Counted from the first letter of the stretch, positions 35,221 through 45,274 are shown. The stretch: DNA of 64,000 bases from JAPKYZ01 sp033763835 (GCA_033763835.1 JANRJS010000030.1:8680-72679); one strand, 5' to 3'. A program made the numbers and translations. Notes: generated by a model not told the origin, from the sequence alone.

Positions 35221-37365
35221 ATGGTCACTCCGGCGGTGAAGAAACGGGGCTACCGGTTCGGCGTTTTCGAAGTCGATCTCGAAACGCAAGAGCTGCGCAA
35301 ACGCGGAATCCGGATCAAGCTTGGCGGGCAGGCGTTTCAGATTTTGACGCTGCTGCTCGACCACGCCGGCCACCCGGTGACCCGCGAACAACTGCGCCAT
35401 GCCATCTGGCCGGATGAAGCGTGGGGCGATCACGATCAGCGTCTGAACAAGGCGATGAACAAGATTCGCGAGGCGCTGGCGGATTCGGCGGACACGCCGC
35501 GATTTCTCGAAACTCTGCCGCGCGTCGGTTACCGGTTTTTGGTTCCGGTGGAGGTACTGCCCGGATCTCCCGCCGCGCCCGAGTCTCACTCGCCGCCTCC
35601 CTTGGCGGTAGAACCGCTTGTCCCCGTCACACCGGCGCCCCGGCGCTTTCCGCGGCTCGCCCTACCGCTCGCGTTGGCCGCGGTGGGAGCTTTGGCGCTC
35701 GCTCTCTATCTTCGACAACCGCCGCCGCCGCCGGCCGCGATGGTACCGGTGCCGCTGACGACGTTCCCCGGTATCGAGGATCGGCCCTCGTTTTCGCCGG
35801 ACGGGACGCAGTGCGTCTTTGCGTGGTCCGGCGAGAAGGGCGGGAACTTCGACCTCTATGTAGTCACCCTTGGAATCGGCGGCGCGCGGCGATTAATTGG
35901 GGGTCCCGAAGGGGAAACGAACCCGGCGTGGGCGCCCGACGGCAAGTGGATCGCCTTCCGCCGCGGCAACGGCGTGTGGCTCGTCCGGCCCGATGGATCG
36001 GGCGCGGCGCGGCTGGCGGAAGCGCGCATCTTGGGCGACGCCGGCGGACTGGCATGGTCTCCGGATTCGACTGCCGTTCTCGCGGCCGACGCCGGTGCGG
36101 CTTTCACCCACCGGTTGGCCGCGATTCGGGTCGGCACGGGCGAACGCACGCTATTCCCCGCTCCGCCCGGCGGTCTGTCGGGCGACCGCGGCCCCGCGTT
36201 TTCCCCCGACGGACGGCGCGTGGCGTTCATCCGCGCCACCGCCCAGCAATGGCGCGATATCTTCGTCGCGGGAGCCAATCCGTCGGGCCGCTTGGAAGGC
36301 GAAATCCGCCGCGTCACTTCCATGCAGTCGCGTATCGATTCCGTCGCATGGACCGAGGACGGGCGGGACTTGATCTTCTCGGCGGCCACTCCGGCCGGCG
36401 GAATCAGCTACCTGTACCGGGTGTCGGCGGACGGCGGGAAGATCCGGGACTTGGCGGGCGTGCGTCTGGAAGGGAGTAATCCGGCGATCTCCTACCGGTC
36501 GAAGACGCTGGTCTTTAGCCGGACCACCCTGGAGCCGACGACCATTCACAAGGTGGACTTAACGGGGCGGGCGGCGCGAGTGGAACCGCTGTTATCCTCC
36601 ACCAGCCGCGACTATTCGCCCGATATCTCCCCCGACGGCGAACTGGTCGTGATGAGTTCCGGACGCTCCGGCACGCCGCAATTGTGGACGTTCCGCAAGG
36701 ATGGGACTTCCCCGCGCCAGATCACGTTCCTCGGAAACGCAGGCGCTAGCGTCCCCCGCTGGTCGCCCGACGGAAACAGTGTCGCGTTCGAATCGCGTCC
36801 CGATGGCGTTTCGCGGATTTTCGTCACCGGCGCCGAGGGTGGTCCGGTGCGCCGCCTTACCGATCGCGACCAAATGGAAACTCGCGCCAACTTCAGCCGC
36901 GACGGGCGCTTCGTCTACTTCGCCGCCCGAGCCAACGACGGCGAGCCTTTGAATCTTTACCGCGTTGCGGCGGGCGGCGGCAAGCCGGAGCGCCTGACTA
37001 AGGACGGCGGCGTATTCGCCATCGAGTCCTTGGACCGCAAGGACCTTGTGTACGCCCACCCGGACGGCGAGATTCGGCGAATGCCAGTGGGCGGTGGCGC
37101 GCCGGCGTTGCTCGCCAAGGGTGCGCTGGGCCGGTCGGCGTTCGCCGTTGGACGGCGCGGAATCTATTATGTGACCGCCGCGGCGGAAGATGGAAGCTCG
37201 GCGCTGCTGTTGCTGTCGCCCGGTTCCCAAGAACCGCGAAAGCTGGCGCGGATTCCTCATCCGATCCACAACGCGATCGCCCTCTCGCCGGACGAAAGCT
37301 ATCTGCTCTACACGGAAATGCGCCCGCCCGAGAGCGATTTGCTTTCCTTCACTCCCTTCCGCTAG
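35221..37365 (+). CDS. CadC-like winged-helix protein with WD40/TolB-type beta-propeller
   Basis: A 714-residue protein. Residues 8-105 form the OmpR/PhoB-type winged helix (FGVFEVDLETQELRKRG, LGGQAFQILTLLLDHAG, RLNKAMNKIREALADSAD, LPRVGYRFLVPVE). A proline-rich linker and one membrane helix (about 141-161) follow. The periplasmic part is a PD40/TolB-like propeller with repeated F-S-P-D-G or W-S-P-D-G motifs. This is a typical acidobacterial transmembrane regulator. It is divergent from the SGNH-PQQ gene (135-bp gap) and lies 108 bp before TonB receptor 2, so either could be a target. Confidence 0.87.
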   Translation: MVTPAVKKRGYRFGVFEVDLETQELRKRGIRIKLGGQAFQILTLLLDHAGHPVTREQLRHAIWPDEAWGDHDQRLNKAMNKIREALADSADTPRFLETLPRVGYRFLVPVEVLPGSPAAPESHSPPPLAVEPLVPVTPAPRRFPRLALPLALAAVGALALALYLRQPPPPPAAMVPVPLTTFPGIEDRPSFSPDGTQCVFAWSGEKGGNFDLYVVTLGIGGARRLIGGPEGETNPAWAPDGKWIAFRRGNGVWLVRPDGSGAARLAEARILGDAGGLAWSPDSTAVLAADAGAAFTHRLAAIRVGTGERTLFPAPPGGLSGDRGPAFSPDGRRVAFIRATAQQWRDIFVAGANPSGRLEGEIRRVTSMQSRIDSVAWTEDGRDLIFSAATPAGGISYLYRVSADGGKIRDLAGVRLEGSNPAISYRSKTLVFSRTTLEPTTIHKVDLTGRAARVEPLLSSTSRDYSPDISPDGELVVMSSGRSGTPQLWTFRKDGTSPRQITFLGNAGASVPRWSPDGNSVAFESRPDGVSRIFVTGAEGGPVRRLTDRDQMETRANFSRDGRFVYFAARANDGEPLNLYRVAAGGGKPERLTKDGGVFAIESLDRKDLVYAHPDGEIRRMPVGGGAPALLAKGALGRSAFAVGRRGIYYVTAAAEDGSSALLLLSPGSQEPRKLARIPHPIHNAIALSPDESYLLYTEMRPPESDLLSFTPFR

Positions 37366-37473
37366 CCGGAATCCGCTCGGGCAAGTCTCTTGTTTCTTAC
37401 GGGATCGGCGAGGACCGAGCGGTGAGTCACAAGGTAGTAGCCGGAGCGCGTCGCTCGAAATAGACTTGCGCCC

Positions 37474-40400
37474 ATGTTGTCCGTCAGGGGCTTCACCCTC
37501 TCCGTTCTAGCGGTTTTCTCGCTCCCCTCCACCCTCGCGGCGCAAGTTCTTTACGGCTCGATCGTCGGCAACGTCCGCGACGCCAGCGACGCTCCTATCG
37601 CCGGGGCTCGCGTTCGCGCCGTCGACAAAGGCACGGGCGCGTCCCGCGAATCGCTCACCGACGAATCGGGCGATTACACCTTCCCCACCGTCAACGCCGG
37701 GCTTTACGAGATCACCGTACAGCGCGACGGCTTCCGCACCGCGCGGCAAGCGGAAGCGGCGGTGACAACCAACTCCGTAGTGCGCGCCGATTTCGTGTTG
37801 CAGATCGGCCAGGTGACGGAGTCCGTAGAGGTCACCGCCGCCTCGCCCGCGCTCCAAACCGACCGCGCCGAAGTGCGTGCCGAGCTAACGTCCAAGACGC
37901 TCGAAAATCTCCCGATTTCGGGCGGCCGCAATTACCAGCAGGTGTTCCGTACGATTCCCGGATTCCGCCCGCCCTCGAACACCAACTCCGTTCCCACCAA
38001 TCCCTCGCGGTCGCTAACCTTCAACGTCAACGGGGTCAGCCGCCGAATCAACAACACGCGGATCGACGGCGCGACGACGATGACGCTCTTCGAAAACAAT
38101 TCTGCGCTCATTCCGACGCTCGAAGCCATCGACGTGGTGAACGTCGTCACCAACTCGTTCGACGCCGAACAAGGCTTGGCGGGCGGCGCGGCGATTAACG
38201 TCTCGATCAAGAGCGGCACAAACGCCCTGCACGGATCGGCGTTCGAGAACTACTCGGGCAACGCGCTGAAGGCGAAGAATTTCTTCCTTCCCGCGGGCGA
38301 ACGGAACCCCAAGCTGGTTTACAACGAGTTCGGGGCGACGCTCGGCGGACCGGTCAAGAAGGACAAGCTGTTCTACTTCGTGAGCTACGAAGGCACCTAC
38401 GACCGGCAGTTCGCCTCGCGCTTCGGCTCCGCGCCGACGGTGGCGATGAAGGCGGGCGACATGCGCGAATCCACGCGCGCCATTTTCGATCCGCTCACCG
38501 GAGACGCAACCGGCGCCGGACGCACGGCGTTCGCCAACAACATCATTCCCGCGTCGCGCATCAGTCCGATCACCAAGAAGTTGAACGACATTATTCCCAA
38601 CCCCAACCAGCCGGGCTTCGCCAACAATTACTTCGCCACCGGCGGCTACGCCTACGACCGCAATCGCGCCGATACGAAGGTGAATTACATCCATTCCCAA
38701 AAGCTCAGCGGCTACGGGCGCTTTAGCGTCATGGATTGGACCATGGACAATCCCGCGATGTTCGGGCAAGCGGGCGGTCTCGCGATTTCGAGCGCGGGCG
38801 GCAATCAGGGCCTCGGCTTCGGCCGTACCTGGAGCGTCACCGGCGCGGTGACCTATCTGATCAACAACAGCCTGGTGATGGACGCCTACTACGGCTACAC
38901 CTCGCCCAACACCAACGTCGAGCACACGCGGATCGAAGAGAATCTCGGCAGCGATTTTCTCGGTATTCCCGGCACCAACGGCTCGCGCCGCATGGACGGC
39001 GGATGGCCGCGATTCGTGATCGACGGCCTGAGCAATCTAGGCACGGGCGATCCCTTCATGCCCTACTACCGCACCGACCCGCTCAGTCAGTACGTGGCGA
39101 ACTTCAGTTGGAACAAGAAATCCCACGAGGTTCGGTTCGGGTTCGATCTGTACCAGGGGCAGTTGAATCACCAGCAAGCGCAAGGTCCCAACTACGGACC
39201 CCAAGGCGGCTTCATCTTCTCCGGCGGCGTCACCACGAACCGCGGCGGCGATTCGGCGAATCAGTTCAACAGCTACGCGGCGTTTCTGCTCGGTCAACCG
39301 AACCGGGCGGGCAAGACCATCCAGGTTCCCGACGTCTACCGCGTGCGCCAAACGCAGTCGGCGCTCTATATTCGCGACCGCTGGAACATCTCGCGCAAAG
39401 TGACACTGTCGTACGGAGTGCGCTGGGAGAAGTTCTACTTCCCCACCCGCACCGATCGCGGAATCGAGGTGTATAACCGCTCGACGAACCTCATCGATGT
39501 TTGCGACTTCGGCAGCACCCCGAAAGACTGCGGCATCAAGGACACCAGCCGCTTCACGCCGAGAGTCGGCATCGCTTGGCGCGTCAACGACGGCTTCATC
39601 GTCCGCGCGGGCTACGGCATCACCAACGATCCGTTCCCGCTGGCCGACCACTTCCGCGCCAACTATCCGGTGGTTCTGTTCCAAGAGTTGAACGCGCCGA
39701 ACGCATTCGTGGCCTACGATTCGCGCGGTATCGCCGCCGGGTTGCCCGCCGCCGCCATCCCCGATCTCGGTTCCGGAACCGTCAGCGTGCCCGGCAACTA
39801 CACCGTGCGCACGGTGGACAATCCGGTTCCGCGCGGCTACGTCCAGAGCTGGAACTTCACCGTGCAGAAGCAAATGAAATGGGGATTCGTGGGGCAGGTG
39901 GGCTACGTCGCCACGCGAGCCACTTCGCCGATCGGCTCGCTGAACGTCAACGCCGGACAAGTTCCGGGTACCGGCCAGAACAGCCGCCCGTTCTTCCAGC
40001 GCTTCGGCCGCACCGCCGACGTGAGCGCGCGCACCAGTTGGGGGACCGGCATGTACGACTCCATGCAAGCGACGCTCGAGCGGCGCTTCGCCGCCGGCTT
40101 GCAACTCAACGTCGCCTACACGTGGTCCAAGTCGATTAGCTACATCTCGGATAACGACGGCCCGCAGGTGAACGCGTTGGCGTTTTTGCAGCGCAACCGC
40201 TCGCTGACTCCGTTCGATCGTCCGCACAACTTGCAGATCACCAATATCTGGGAACTGCCCTTCGGCAAAGGCAAACGTTGGGCGAGTTCGGGATTCCTAT
40301 CGCACATCGTGGGCGGCTGGCAGACCAACAACGTGCTGAGCTTCTTTAGCGGCAATCCGTTTTCGGTGACCGCCGACGGCGGCACTCTCAACATGCCCGG

Positions 40401-40815
40401 CTCCGCGCAAACGGCGGATCAGGTATTGGGCGAGGTGGTGAAGCTCGGCGGCGTCGGACGCGGCGCGCCTTATTTCAACCCCGACGCTTTCATCCCCGTT
40501 CGCGAAGCTCGATTCGGCAACACCGGCTACAACATCTTGCGCGGTCCCGGCACGGCCAATTGGGATTTCGGCGTCTTCCGCAATTTCCGGTTGAACGAGC
40601 GCTTCCGTATGGAGTTCCGCGCCGAGGCGTTCAACTTCACCAATACGCCGCATTTCTCGAATCCGGGCAGCAACGTCTCGAACTACAACCCCACCGTGGC
40701 GAATCCGTTAACCCGGTACGGTGGCTATATGGAGATCACCTCGACGGCGAACAATCTCGGCCGCGATGGATTCGACGAGCGGCAATTCCGGTTGGGGCTG
40801 CGATTGGCTTGGTAA
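37474..40815 (+). CDS. TonB-dependent receptor with carboxypeptidase-regulatory-like N-terminal domain, copy 2
   Basis: A 1113-residue outer-membrane protein with a signal peptide (MLSVRGFTLSVLAVFSLPSTLA), a CarboxypepD_reg domain (YGSIVGNVRDASDAPIAGARV in part), a plug (TLENLPISGGRNYQQVFRTIPG in part) and a large barrel ending LGLRLAW. A start further inside the signal region is possible since no strong ribosome-binding site precedes the ATG. The stop codon lies inside the start of the DUF1592 gene, so receptor and cytochrome-like protein are co-translated. That suggests a joint substrate-capture and processing role, by inference. Confidence 0.9.
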   Translation: MLSVRGFTLSVLAVFSLPSTLAAQVLYGSIVGNVRDASDAPIAGARVRAVDKGTGASRESLTDESGDYTFPTVNAGLYEITVQRDGFRTARQAEAAVTTNSVVRADFVLQIGQVTESVEVTAASPALQTDRAEVRAELTSKTLENLPISGGRNYQQVFRTIPGFRPPSNTNSVPTNPSRSLTFNVNGVSRRINNTRIDGATTMTLFENNSALIPTLEAIDVVNVVTNSFDAEQGLAGGAAINVSIKSGTNALHGSAFENYSGNALKAKNFFLPAGERNPKLVYNEFGATLGGPVKKDKLFYFVSYEGTYDRQFASRFGSAPTVAMKAGDMRESTRAIFDPLTGDATGAGRTAFANNIIPASRISPITKKLNDIIPNPNQPGFANNYFATGGYAYDRNRADTKVNYIHSQKLSGYGRFSVMDWTMDNPAMFGQAGGLAISSAGGNQGLGFGRTWSVTGAVTYLINNSLVMDAYYGYTSPNTNVEHTRIEENLGSDFLGIPGTNGSRRMDGGWPRFVIDGLSNLGTGDPFMPYYRTDPLSQYVANFSWNKKSHEVRFGFDLYQGQLNHQQAQGPNYGPQGGFIFSGGVTTNRGGDSANQFNSYAAFLLGQPNRAGKTIQVPDVYRVRQTQSALYIRDRWNISRKVTLSYGVRWEKFYFPTRTDRGIEVYNRSTNLIDVCDFGSTPKDCGIKDTSRFTPRVGIAWRVNDGFIVRAGYGITNDPFPLADHFRANYPVVLFQELNAPNAFVAYDSRGIAAGLPAAAIPDLGSGTVSVPGNYTVRTVDNPVPRGYVQSWNFTVQKQMKWGFVGQVGYVATRATSPIGSLNVNAGQVPGTGQNSRPFFQRFGRTADVSARTSWGTGMYDSMQATLERRFAAGLQLNVAYTWSKSISYISDNDGPQVNALAFLQRNRSLTPFDRPHNLQITNIWELPFGKGKRWASSGFLSHIVGGWQTNNVLSFFSGNPFSVTADGGTLNMPGSAQTADQVLGEVVKLGGVGRGAPYFNPDAFIPVREARFGNTGYNILRGPGTANWDFGVFRNFRLNERFRMEFRAEAFNFTNTPHFSNPGSNVSNYNPTVANPLTRYGGYMEITSTANNLGRDGFDERQFRLGLRLAW

Positions 40816-42812
40816 CTCCCGCCGCGGTCGCGATTTTGTCGGCGGTGGCGCAGGCCACCTTCGAAGGGGACGTGCGCCCGCTGGTGCGCGCCAATTGCAC
40901 CGGCTGCCATGGCGCGAAGAATCCGGCGGGGAAACTGAATCTCGCGCGCTTCTCGACGGAGGCGGAGGTCCGCGCGGACTTGGGCGTCTGGAAGAAGATT
41001 CTCGATGTCGTCTCGGCGGAGCAGATGCCGCCTGCGCCCTTGAAGCTTGATCCCGCCGCCCGCGCGCGCTTTACGAACTGGGTCGCCGAACTGCTCGAAA
41101 ATCCCGGCGGCGCGCCCGATCCCGGACCCGCGCCGCTGCGCCGCCTGACTAGGCTCGAATACAACAACACGGTTCGCGATCTCTTGCGCCTCGACCGCGA
41201 CGTGTTCATGATGCCGGAGCGGCTGCCGTTCACCAAGAGTTACTTCGATCCCTCCGCGATCCGGATGCCCGGCGCGGTGGATGTCGAGACGATCGAGTAC
41301 GGCCAGAAGATTCCCGTGCTGCTGCCGAACGGCGGACTGCCCGGCGAGAATCGCGCCGAACACGGCTTCACCAATCGCGCCGCCGACTTGAACGTGTCGC
41401 CGCTTCTCTTTGAGCGGTATCTCGCCACGGCGGGCGATATCGCGAGCTCGCCGGATCTCGAACGCCGCAGCGCCGTCTACCGGCTGCTGGCCACCCCCGG
41501 ACCCGAAGCGCAACGCCGCCGCCGCTTCACCGCGTTTCTCGAACGCGCCTTCCGCCGTCCCGTTACCGGCGCCGAGATCGCGCGGCACTGGAAACCCGCC
41601 GCCGTTCGCGACAGCCTGCGCTCCGTGTTGTCGTCGCCGTCGTTCCTGATGCGGACCGATTTGCGCGACGTTCGACCCGGCGGCGCGTTCGGCGATTTCG
41701 CGCTAGCGAGCCGTCTCTCTTATTTCTTATGGGCGTCGATGCCCGACGACGAACTCCTCGAACTCGCGCGCGAAGGCACGCTTTCGCAACCCGAGGTTCT
41801 CGAAGCGCAAGCCCGCCGCATGTTGCGCGACCGCAAGGCCCGCGAACTTTCCGATACCTTCGCCGTGCAGTGGCTGCAGTTGAACGAACTGTTCGGCGCG
41901 CAGCCCGACGTCGGCCGGTTCAAGCACTACTACATCTACGACGCGTTCGGCACTAACAAAGGCAATCTCGGTCTCGACATGATGGCCGAAGCGCTGCTGC
42001 TATTCGAGACCGTGATGATCGAAGACCGTCCGGCGCTCGACTTTCTCGACGCGCGCTTCTCGTATCTCAATTCGCGGCTCATCAAGCACTACAAGCTCGA
42101 CTCGGCGTTCGCGCAACAACTGAAGCAGGCGGCGAATCAACTCGGCAAGCGCGACGCCTTGCGGTTCTTCCGCGTGCAGCCGCCGGACCGTTCGCGCGGC
42201 GGCGTGCTGAGCCTGGGCGCGACGCTGACGATGAATTCGACGCCGCTGCGAACGTCGCCCGTGTTTCGCGGAGCCTGGGTTCTCGAAGCGGTCTTCAACC
42301 GTCCTCCTCCGCCTCCGCCCAACGCCGTCCCCGCGCTCGAAGAACAGGGCCGCGGCACGGCGGCAAAGCTCACCGTGCGGCAGAAGCTCGAACTGCACCG
42401 CCAGAACCCCGCCTGCGCCGCCTGCCACAACCGCATCGATCCTTTGGGGCACGCGCTCGAAAACTTCGACCCGGTCGGCGTTTGGCGAACCGTGGACGAA
42501 GGGGCGCCCATCGACGCTTCCGGCGCGCTGCCCGGCGATCGGAAGTTCGCGAATCCCGGCGAGTTCAAGGACGCTCTACTCGTCCGCAAAGACGAGTTCG
42601 CGCGCGGATTCGCCGAGCATCTGCTCGCCTACGCGCTCAACCGCAAGGTGGAGTACTACGACATGCCCGCCATTCGTTCGATCGTCGAGCGCGCCGCCGC
42701 GGACGACTATCGATTCTCGCGGTTCGTCGCCGAAGTGGCGCTGAGCCGCCCGTTCCGTTTCACCCGCGAAAACGGCCCCGAAGGAACTCCAGGCTCGGAG
42801 ATACCCAAATGA
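40809..42812 (+). CDS. PSCyt-type cytochrome with DUF1587/1595/1592/1588/1585 domains
   Basis: About 667 residues. The likely start is TTG 40809, overlapping the receptor stop by 7 bp; it yields a signal-like hydrophobic N-terminus (LVTPAAVAILSAVAQA). Upstream in-frame sequence belongs to the receptor gene. Domains in order: heme domain with CTGCH and its MPPAP distal motif (about 20-105), DUF1587 (LTRLEYNNTVRDLLRLD), DUF1595, DUF1592 (ASRLSYFLWASMPDDELL in part), DUF1588 (LGATLTMNSTPLRTSPVFRG in part) and DUF1585 with a second CAACH motif. The family is common in Planctomycetes with no proven role. It overlaps the DUF1552 gene by 4 bp. Confidence 0.85.
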   Translation: MVTPAAVAILSAVAQATFEGDVRPLVRANCTGCHGAKNPAGKLNLARFSTEAEVRADLGVWKKILDVVSAEQMPPAPLKLDPAARARFTNWVAELLENPGGAPDPGPAPLRRLTRLEYNNTVRDLLRLDRDVFMMPERLPFTKSYFDPSAIRMPGAVDVETIEYGQKIPVLLPNGGLPGENRAEHGFTNRAADLNVSPLLFERYLATAGDIASSPDLERRSAVYRLLATPGPEAQRRRRFTAFLERAFRRPVTGAEIARHWKPAAVRDSLRSVLSSPSFLMRTDLRDVRPGGAFGDFALASRLSYFLWASMPDDELLELAREGTLSQPEVLEAQARRMLRDRKARELSDTFAVQWLQLNELFGAQPDVGRFKHYYIYDAFGTNKGNLGLDMMAEALLLFETVMIEDRPALDFLDARFSYLNSRLIKHYKLDSAFAQQLKQAANQLGKRDALRFFRVQPPDRSRGGVLSLGATLTMNSTPLRTSPVFRGAWVLEAVFNRPPPPPPNAVPALEEQGRGTAAKLTVRQKLELHRQNPACAACHNRIDPLGHALENFDPVGVWRTVDEGAPIDASGALPGDRKFANPGEFKDALLVRKDEFARGFAEHLLAYALNRKVEYYDMPAIRSIVERAAADDYRFSRFVAEVALSRPFRFTRENGPEGTPGSEIPK

Positions 42813-44077
42813 AGAAAGCACCTCGAATCGCACGCCGCACAATGCTGCGCGGAATCGGCGCGAGCCTCGCGCTCCCGTTGCTCGACCAAATGCACGCCGC
42901 GCCGACGACGCCGCTGCGGTCCGTGTTCGTCTACATCCCCAACGGCGTGATCCTCAAAGCCTGGACGCCGCCCGAAACGGGCCCCGGCTACTCTTTGCCG
43001 CCGAGCCTCGCGCCGCTCGAAAAGGTTCGCGACCGCGTGTCCGTGATCTCTCACCTCGACCGTACCTATGTCAGCGGTACGGGCGTGCACGCGCAGTGCG
43101 GATCGTGCTGGCTGACGAGTTCCCCGCCGACGGAAGCGCTCGACGGCGGATTCCCGACGAACATCTCGCTCGACCAGATCCTCGCCCGAAAGGCGGGCGC
43201 CGAAACGGCGCTCTCCTCGATCGAGCTTTCGACCAACAACCATCCCGATAACAAGGAGACGCGGTACTTCGAATCGATCTCCTGGCTCGCGCCCGGCTAC
43301 GCGGCGAACGTGGAGAAAGATCCCCGCGCGGCCTTCGCGCGCCTGTTCGAAACTAAACCGGCGGCTCCGCAAAGCGTGCTCGACGCGGTAATCGAGGAAG
43401 CGAACGCGCTGCGGGCGAATCTCGGGATCGCCGACCGCGCCAAGCTCGACGAATATCTCGAATCGGTCCGCTCCGTCGAACGCCGCATCGAGTTCGCGGA
43501 GAAGGCCGCCGCGCGCCGGGAAAAGTCGGCCATCCCCGCGCCGCCCTCGATGCCCGAGGATCGCGGGGCCTACATCCGCCTGATGATGGACCTGATCGCG
43601 CTGGCCTTCGAACAAGACCTGACGCGCGTCGCCACTTTGGTCGTCGACCCCGAGCGCTGGGATTCGCCGCGCACCTATCACGGCGTCCTCGATAAGCCGG
43701 AAGACCACCACGGGCTGACGCACGCCAACGCCGCCGAGGCGGTGGAGAAGCTGATCAAGATCGATACCTTCCACGTCCGCCAGTTCGCCTACTTCGTCGA
43801 ACGTCTGGCGAAGGCGCGCGAAGGGGAGCGCTCGCTGCTCGATTCCTGCGCCGTGGTGATGGGGTCGGGGTTGGGCGACGGTTCCGTGCACAGCTATAAG
43901 GACTTGCCCACGCTCGTCGCCGGTAACGCGAACGGCGCCTTGCGGACCGGCCGCCATATCGCCGCGCCCGCCGGCACGCCCATCGCCAACCTGTGGCTGA
44001 CGCTGCTCAAAATTCATGGGATGGAAAAAGACCGGTTCGCCGATTCCACCGGGGTGTTGAAAGATTTGCTCGCTTAG
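42809..44077 (+). CDS. DUF1552-domain protein, exported
   Basis: A 422-residue protein starting at ATG 42809, whose ATGA overlaps the upstream stop. The N-terminus is a Tat-like signal (RIARRTMLRGIGASLALPLL). DUF1552 landmarks follow: RSVFVYIPNGVILKAWTP, SLDQI-type start of the core, LSSIELSTNNHPDNKE and CAVVMGSGLGDGSVHSYKDL in part. The family is sulfatase/phosphatase-fold-like and almost always follows a DUF1592 gene. It is the last gene of the receptor-cytochrome-DUF1552 unit. Confidence 0.88.
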   Translation: MKKAPRIARRTMLRGIGASLALPLLDQMHAAPTTPLRSVFVYIPNGVILKAWTPPETGPGYSLPPSLAPLEKVRDRVSVISHLDRTYVSGTGVHAQCGSCWLTSSPPTEALDGGFPTNISLDQILARKAGAETALSSIELSTNNHPDNKETRYFESISWLAPGYAANVEKDPRAAFARLFETKPAAPQSVLDAVIEEANALRANLGIADRAKLDEYLESVRSVERRIEFAEKAAARREKSAIPAPPSMPEDRGAYIRLMMDLIALAFEQDLTRVATLVVDPERWDSPRTYHGVLDKPEDHHGLTHANAAEAVEKLIKIDTFHVRQFAYFVERLAKAREGERSLLDSCAVVMGSGLGDGSVHSYKDLPTLVAGNANGALRTGRHIAAPAGTPIANLWLTLLKIHGMEKDRFADSTGVLKDLLA

Positions 44078-44113
44078 CCGTTCGCCGGTTGCCGCTAAGC
44101 CTGTTACCTAACG

Positions 44114-44145
44114 AAAAAAGGCGCCGCCCCTGGGGGAACGGCGCC
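44114..44145 (-). terminator. rho-independent terminator of the secreted repeat-rich protein gene
   Basis: On the minus strand a perfect GGCGCCG-type stem (44120-44126 paired with 44139-44145) with a 12-base loop is followed by TTTTTT. It lies about 55 bp past the stop at 44201. The stem may also slow plus-strand transcripts leaving the DUF1552 gene. Confidence 0.7.
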
Positions 44146-44154
44146 GTCAAAATT

Positions 44155-44186
44155 CCGAGTGGAACGATCTACCGCGTCCCACTCGG
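44155..44186. repeat. inverted repeat in the convergent spacer
   Basis: CCGAGTGG at 44155-44162 pairs with CCACTCGG at 44179-44186 across a 16-base loop. It lies between the stop at 44201 and the terminator. No T-run follows on either strand, so its role is unclear. Confidence 0.45.
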
Positions 44187-44200
44187 ACCGCCCAAAACCC

Positions 44201-45274
44201 TTACGGACAGAGCTGGAGAACCGGCGCCACCGCCGTATTGTTCTCCGCCACACAGGAGCCGCTCGGCGGAGCGAACACCCGGATCGAAACCGGCGAGGTT
44301 AGACCGTTGTTCAGCGCCGTCGTCGTGCCGCCGTTGCCCGATTCGATCCGTACCGCGCCGCCCGCCGAGATGGTTGAAACTTCCACCACCGCTTCGCCCG
44401 AAGTCGCGTTGCGCGAGGCGAGAATCGTCACCGCGCCGCCGGAAGTCACGTTCGATTCGGCCAGTTTCACCGCGCCCTTCAGCGCCGTTCCCGTGCCCGC
44501 TTCGATCAGCGTCGCGCCGGTACCGGAGTTCATCGCGACCTTGCCCGCCGTCACTTTGCCTTCGTTGCCGCGCGCCGAAACCGTAATTCCCGCCGACGCG
44601 TCGAGCGATGCGTCCGTCAGGTCGAAGTTCGCGAACGTCGAAGTGGAGATCACGGAAATCGCGCCCGCTTCCGCGACGATCGAGCTATTGGTCAATTGCA
44701 GATTGGCTTCCGTGCCGCTGAAGCTCAGGTTGAAGGCGCCGCCCGCACGCACGCTCGAAGATTGGATCGAGAAAGCCGAGCGCGCCCCACCCGTGACGCG
44801 CACGTTCCCCGCCGCTTCGAGCGCGTTCAACTGCCCGGCATACGGGCCCGCCGCGTCGATCTTGCCGTCGGACGCCAGCGCGACATTGATGTTGCCCGCC
44901 GTCGCCTTCAGCGTCGATTCCACCAGAATCAGCGAAGCCGAAGCGCCTTCCGTGATCTGGAAGCTTGGCGCGGTCCACAGGCTTTTGACGAGGTTCACCT
45001 CGACGCTCGGTCCCGCTTGAAACACCAGCGGTCCCGCGAACTGGAACGCCGATTGATCGGCTTCGATCTTTCCGCCGGTGTTGAACACCACGCGGCAACC
45101 CGTATTCACCGCGGTAACCGCCGGCGCGGTACCCAGAATCTTGGTTGGCGTCGAGATCGTGAACGTGTTGTTGGGGCTGGTTTCGCAGCGCGCTTTGAAT
45201 TGCGCGGGCGTAAGGTCCTGGGCCATTAAACCCATGGACATGGCAAAGGCAGCGGCAGTCAGTTTGGTCCGCAT
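44201..45274 (-). CDS. secreted repeat-rich protein, probable beta-helix
   Basis: A 357-residue protein with a signal peptide (MRTKLTAAAFAMSMGLMAQ) and a good AGGG ribosome-binding site. The chain is rich in A, S, T, G and V, with repeated short beta segments such as GGAVTI, GGAVRIESG, AGAISVIST and GAFNLSFSG at about 20-residue steps, as in right-handed parallel beta-helices and filamentous adhesin-like proteins. It has pairs of Cys near both ends. It is transcribed away from the ABC/CHAT block with 109 bp between starts, so they may share a regulatory region. No function is recognised. Confidence 0.7.
   Translation of the reverse strand: MRTKLTAAAFAMSMGLMAQDLTPAQFKARCETSPNNTFTISTPTKILGTAPAVTAVNTGCRVVFNTGGKIEADQSAFQFAGPLVFQAGPSVEVNLVKSLWTAPSFQITEGASASLILVESTLKATAGNINVALASDGKIDAAGPYAGQLNALEAAGNVRVTGGARSAFSIQSSSVRAGGAFNLSFSGTEANLQLTNSSIVAEAGAISVISTSTFANFDLTDASLDASAGITVSARGNEGKVTAGKVAMNSGTGATLIEAGTGTALKGAVKLAESNVTSGGAVTILASRNATSGEAVVEVSTISAGGAVRIESGNGGTTTALNNGLTSPVSIRVFAPPSGSCVAENNTAVAPVLQLCP

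Noticed and set aside
37373..37422. Inverted repeat CCGCTCGG/CCGAGCGG with a 34-base loop after the propeller gene
   Set aside because: The loop is too long and there is no T-run, so a terminator is not supported.
42707..44017. Open frame of about 436 codons opposite the DUF1552 gene
   Set aside because: Antisense shadow without recognisable features.
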